A stretch of DNA of 15,393 nt, taken from the NCBI GenBank assembly GCA_016929035.1, contig JAFGJP010000205.1:1-15393 (forward strand). The letters run 5' to 3'. The DNA is from Candidatus Auribacterota bacterium (lineage in GTDB: Bacteria; Auribacterota; JAFGBW01; JAFGJP01). Both the position numbers and the translations under genes were made by a program. The notes under the pieces are model-generated. The model saw nothing but the letters and a program-made list of their open reading frames with translations, made no database searches and was not told the origin of the DNA. Shown piece after piece: positions 13,875-15,393 of the stretch; position 1 is the stretch's first letter; each line of letters begins with the position of its first letter.

Positions 13875-14491
13875 GAATTCTGCTCCAAATCCGCGAGGCT
13901 TTTCACTTTCGTGTTATAAATGTTCATGGCCTGGTTGAGGCGGTTTCCAAGAAAAAGCTCAATAGCATGGACAGCTTTTGGCAGCACGTCCTTTAAAACC
14001 TTCTTTTCCGCTCTGGAAAAATTGCTCAGAACAAATTTTGAAACAGCATCATCGCCGAGAGATTTCACTTTGGCAAAATGCTCTGTCCCTATGCCGATTC
14101 TCAGGCGGTAAAATTCATCTGTTCCCGCTTCCCGAATCACCGATTCCATCCCGTTGTGCCCGCCGCTGGACCCTCTTTCCCTTATCCTGAGGCTTCCGAG
14201 AGGAAGGTGAAAATCATCATAAACCACCAGCATGTCGCGGGGAACGATCTTATAGTAGTCCAGCAGCCTCCGCACGCAGGTGCCGCTGAGATTCATAAAG
14301 GTAAGCGGAAGAGCCAGCAGGGATTTCTCCGACTCGAGCATGAAAACAGCTACTGCAGCTTTGAGCCGTACTTTTTTTTCAAAGACCAGATTTTTTTCTT
14401 CGCCAAACGCCTTTAAAGCCATAACGCCTGCATTATGGCGATTGCCTTCATAGAAGTCACCCGGGTTTCCCAACCCGACGACCAGTTTCAT
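13871..14491 (-). CDS. pth: Peptidyl-tRNA hydrolase
   Basis: Pth releases tRNA from peptidyl-tRNA that has dropped off ribosomes. The 206 residue product shows the family blocks: KLVVGLGNPGDFYEGNRHNAG with the catalytic His, LPLTFMNLSG with the substrate-binding Asn, VVYDDFHLPLGSLRIRERGS with the catalytic Asp, SGGHNGMESVI, and YRLRIGIG. I chose the ATG at 14491 because it gives the canonical MKLVVGLGNPG start. A TTG at 14509 overlaps the rplY stop and has AAGGA upstream, while the ATG has no clear site, so ribosomes may enter at TTG or reinitiate after rplY. Pairing with rplY/ctc and prs is a common gene order. Confidence 0.95.
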   Translation of the reverse strand: MKLVVGLGNPGDFYEGNRHNAGVMALKAFGEEKNLVFEKKVRLKAAVAVFMLESEKSLLALPLTFMNLSGTCVRRLLDYYKIVPRDMLVVYDDFHLPLGSLRIRERGSSGGHNGMESVIREAGTDEFYRLRIGIGTEHFAKVKSLGDDAVSKFVLSNFSRAEKKVLKDVLPKAVHAIELFLGNRLNQAMNIYNTKVKSLADLEQNS

Positions 14492-14505
14492 TGACGAACG
14501 GACAA

Positions 14506-15177
14506 TCAATCAGCTTCCTTGACCTCTTCAGGCTTTTCTTTCTTGATCAGTTCAGGCTCAGCCGACACTGCTTCTTCAGCTGCCTCAGCCGCTTCAGGAA
14601 CTTCTTCTTCAACTTTCTTGAGAACAGCAACGCTCACAACAGTTGTATCGACCGGAGTCAGCACCTTGACATTCTCTCCAAGCTGAAGATCCCGGACGTG
14701 AACAGAATTTCCGATATCAAGATCCGTGATATCAACGATAATATCCGAGGGGATGTCCTGAGGCAGGCACTCGATGTAAAGCTCGCGCAGCGCGTGCTCT
14801 AGAATGCCTCCTTTCGCAACTCCCACCGACTTCCCTTTGACGTGAATAGGAATATGTGTTGAGAGCTTTTCCCCTGCATGGATCTCGATAAAATCAATAT
14901 GCAGAACCTCTTCTTTTGTCGGATGCTTTTGAAACTCTTTGATGATGACCGTCTTTGCCTTGTCCGGCGCGTCCCGGAAAGAAAGATCGATAAGAATATT
15001 TTCTGCTACGTGCCCATGAAAAGTCTTAAAAAATTCCTGAGCGTTCAGCTTGATGCTCAAAGTGGAACTGCCTCTTCCATAGACAACGGCGGGAATCATC
15101 CCCAGTCTTCGGATCTTATGAGGCTCCTCCTTTGACGTGTCTCTTGTCATTACGTTTAAAACCATTTTTTTTGCCAT
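14506..15177 (-). CDS. rplY: 50S ribosomal protein bL25, Ctc/TL5 type
   Basis: bL25 binds 5S rRNA. At 223 residues this is the long Ctc/TL5 form, against 94 in E. coli. Residues about 1 to 92 form the 5S-binding domain (IRRLGMIPAVVYGRG, HIDFIEIH), and about 93 to 185 form the second beta domain (HIPIHVKGKSVGVAKGGILE, LYIECLPQDIPSDIIVDI, VHVRDLQLGENVKVL). The tail from about 190 is low-complexity, rich in Glu and Ala, and ends KKEKPEEVKEAD; such acidic tails are common in this subfamily. AAGGAGG lies just upstream of the ATG. It follows prs by 30 bp and precedes pth, a conserved trio. Confidence 0.95.
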   Translation of the reverse strand: MAKKMVLNVMTRDTSKEEPHKIRRLGMIPAVVYGRGSSTLSIKLNAQEFFKTFHGHVAENILIDLSFRDAPDKAKTVIIKEFQKHPTKEEVLHIDFIEIHAGEKLSTHIPIHVKGKSVGVAKGGILEHALRELYIECLPQDIPSDIIVDITDLDIGNSVHVRDLQLGENVKVLTPVDTTVVSVAVLKKVEEEVPEAAEAAEEAVSAEPELIKKEKPEEVKEAD

Positions 15178-15207
15178 TCCTGCTTCCTCCTTGGTTAAAA
15201 AATCCTG

Positions 15208-15393
15208 TCAGGTGCTGTGGTCAAACAGCGAGCTGACGGATTCATTATGATGAATCCTTCGTATGGCCTCTCCCAAAAGTTCCGAGACCGTGATGACTTC
15301 AATCCTTTTATTTTTTTTCTTCAAGGCAATCGAATCAGTGATGATGAGCTTGGAGATAGGCGACTTTCTTAATCTCTCCATGGCCGGTCCGCT
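15208..15393 (-). CDS. prs: Ribose-phosphate pyrophosphokinase, C-terminal 61 residues
   Basis: Only the 3' end is in the window; the frame is open to the right edge. I translated it by hand as SGPAMERLRKSPISKLIITD, then SIALKKKNKRIEVITVSELL, then GEAIRRIHHNESVSSLFDHS and T. The segments GPAMERL, IITDSI and the ending AIRRIHHNESVSSLF are the recognisable C-terminus of Prs. The enzyme makes PRPP from ribose 5-phosphate and ATP for nucleotide synthesis. It lies 30 bp upstream of rplY. Confidence 0.93.
   Translation of the reverse strand, partial: SGPAMERLRKSPISKLIITDSIALKKKNKRIEVITVSELLGEAIRRIHHNESVSSLFDHST

Overview
All genes in this window lie on the minus strand, so transcription runs from the right edge to the left edge. 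Every gene is a recognisable bacterial housekeeping or envelope gene. The set of a Raetz lipid A pathway, BamA, Skp and an MsbA-type exporter shows a Gram-negative (diderm) bacterium that makes LPS. Three traits argue against a typical proteobacterium: an LpxC-FabZ fusion, LpxI instead of LpxH, and a Gfo/Idh/MocA oxidoreductase inside the lipid A cluster. My best guess is an uncultured lineage such as Omnitrophota or another PVC-like or deltaproteobacteria-like diderm. That placement is inference from gene content and order, not a computed one.

Right part (about 15393 to 10681), information processing. In transcription order it holds the 3' end of prs (PRPP synthetase), rplY/ctc (bL25), pth (peptidyl-tRNA hydrolase), rpsF (bS6), ssb, rpsR (bS18), rplI (bL9) and dnaB. 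The rpsF-ssb-rpsR-rplI-dnaB order is a widely conserved operon. A sigma70-like promoter sits in the AT-rich gap upstream of rpsF. The rpsR-rplI gap holds several hairpins.

Middle junction (about 10478 to 10680). This 203 bp non-coding gap separates dnaB from the envelope genes. It is filled by inverted repeats that look like a dispersed, MITE-like element.

Left part (about 10477 to 1), outer-membrane biogenesis. In transcription order it holds bamA, skp/ompH, lpxD, lpxC-fabZ, lpxA, lpxI, a Gfo/Idh/MocA oxidoreductase, lpxB and the 5' two-thirds of msbA. LpxA, LpxC, LpxD, LpxI and LpxB carry UDP-GlcNAc through to the lipid A disaccharide 1-phosphate, and MsbA would flip the finished lipid across the inner membrane. 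Skp and BamA handle outer-membrane proteins. Genes from lpxD to the oxidoreductase overlap or nearly touch, and so do lpxB and msbA, which suggests translational coupling. lpxK and waaA are not in the window. The oxidoreductase resembles GnnA by position, so an amino-modified lipid A is possible but unproven.

I see no prophage, transposase, CRISPR, tRNA or rRNA. The window is mostly ordinary core genome. The points most worth a second look are the oxidoreductase in the lipid A cluster and the palindromic repeats in the three larger gaps that follow dnaB, rpsR and the oxidoreductase gene.
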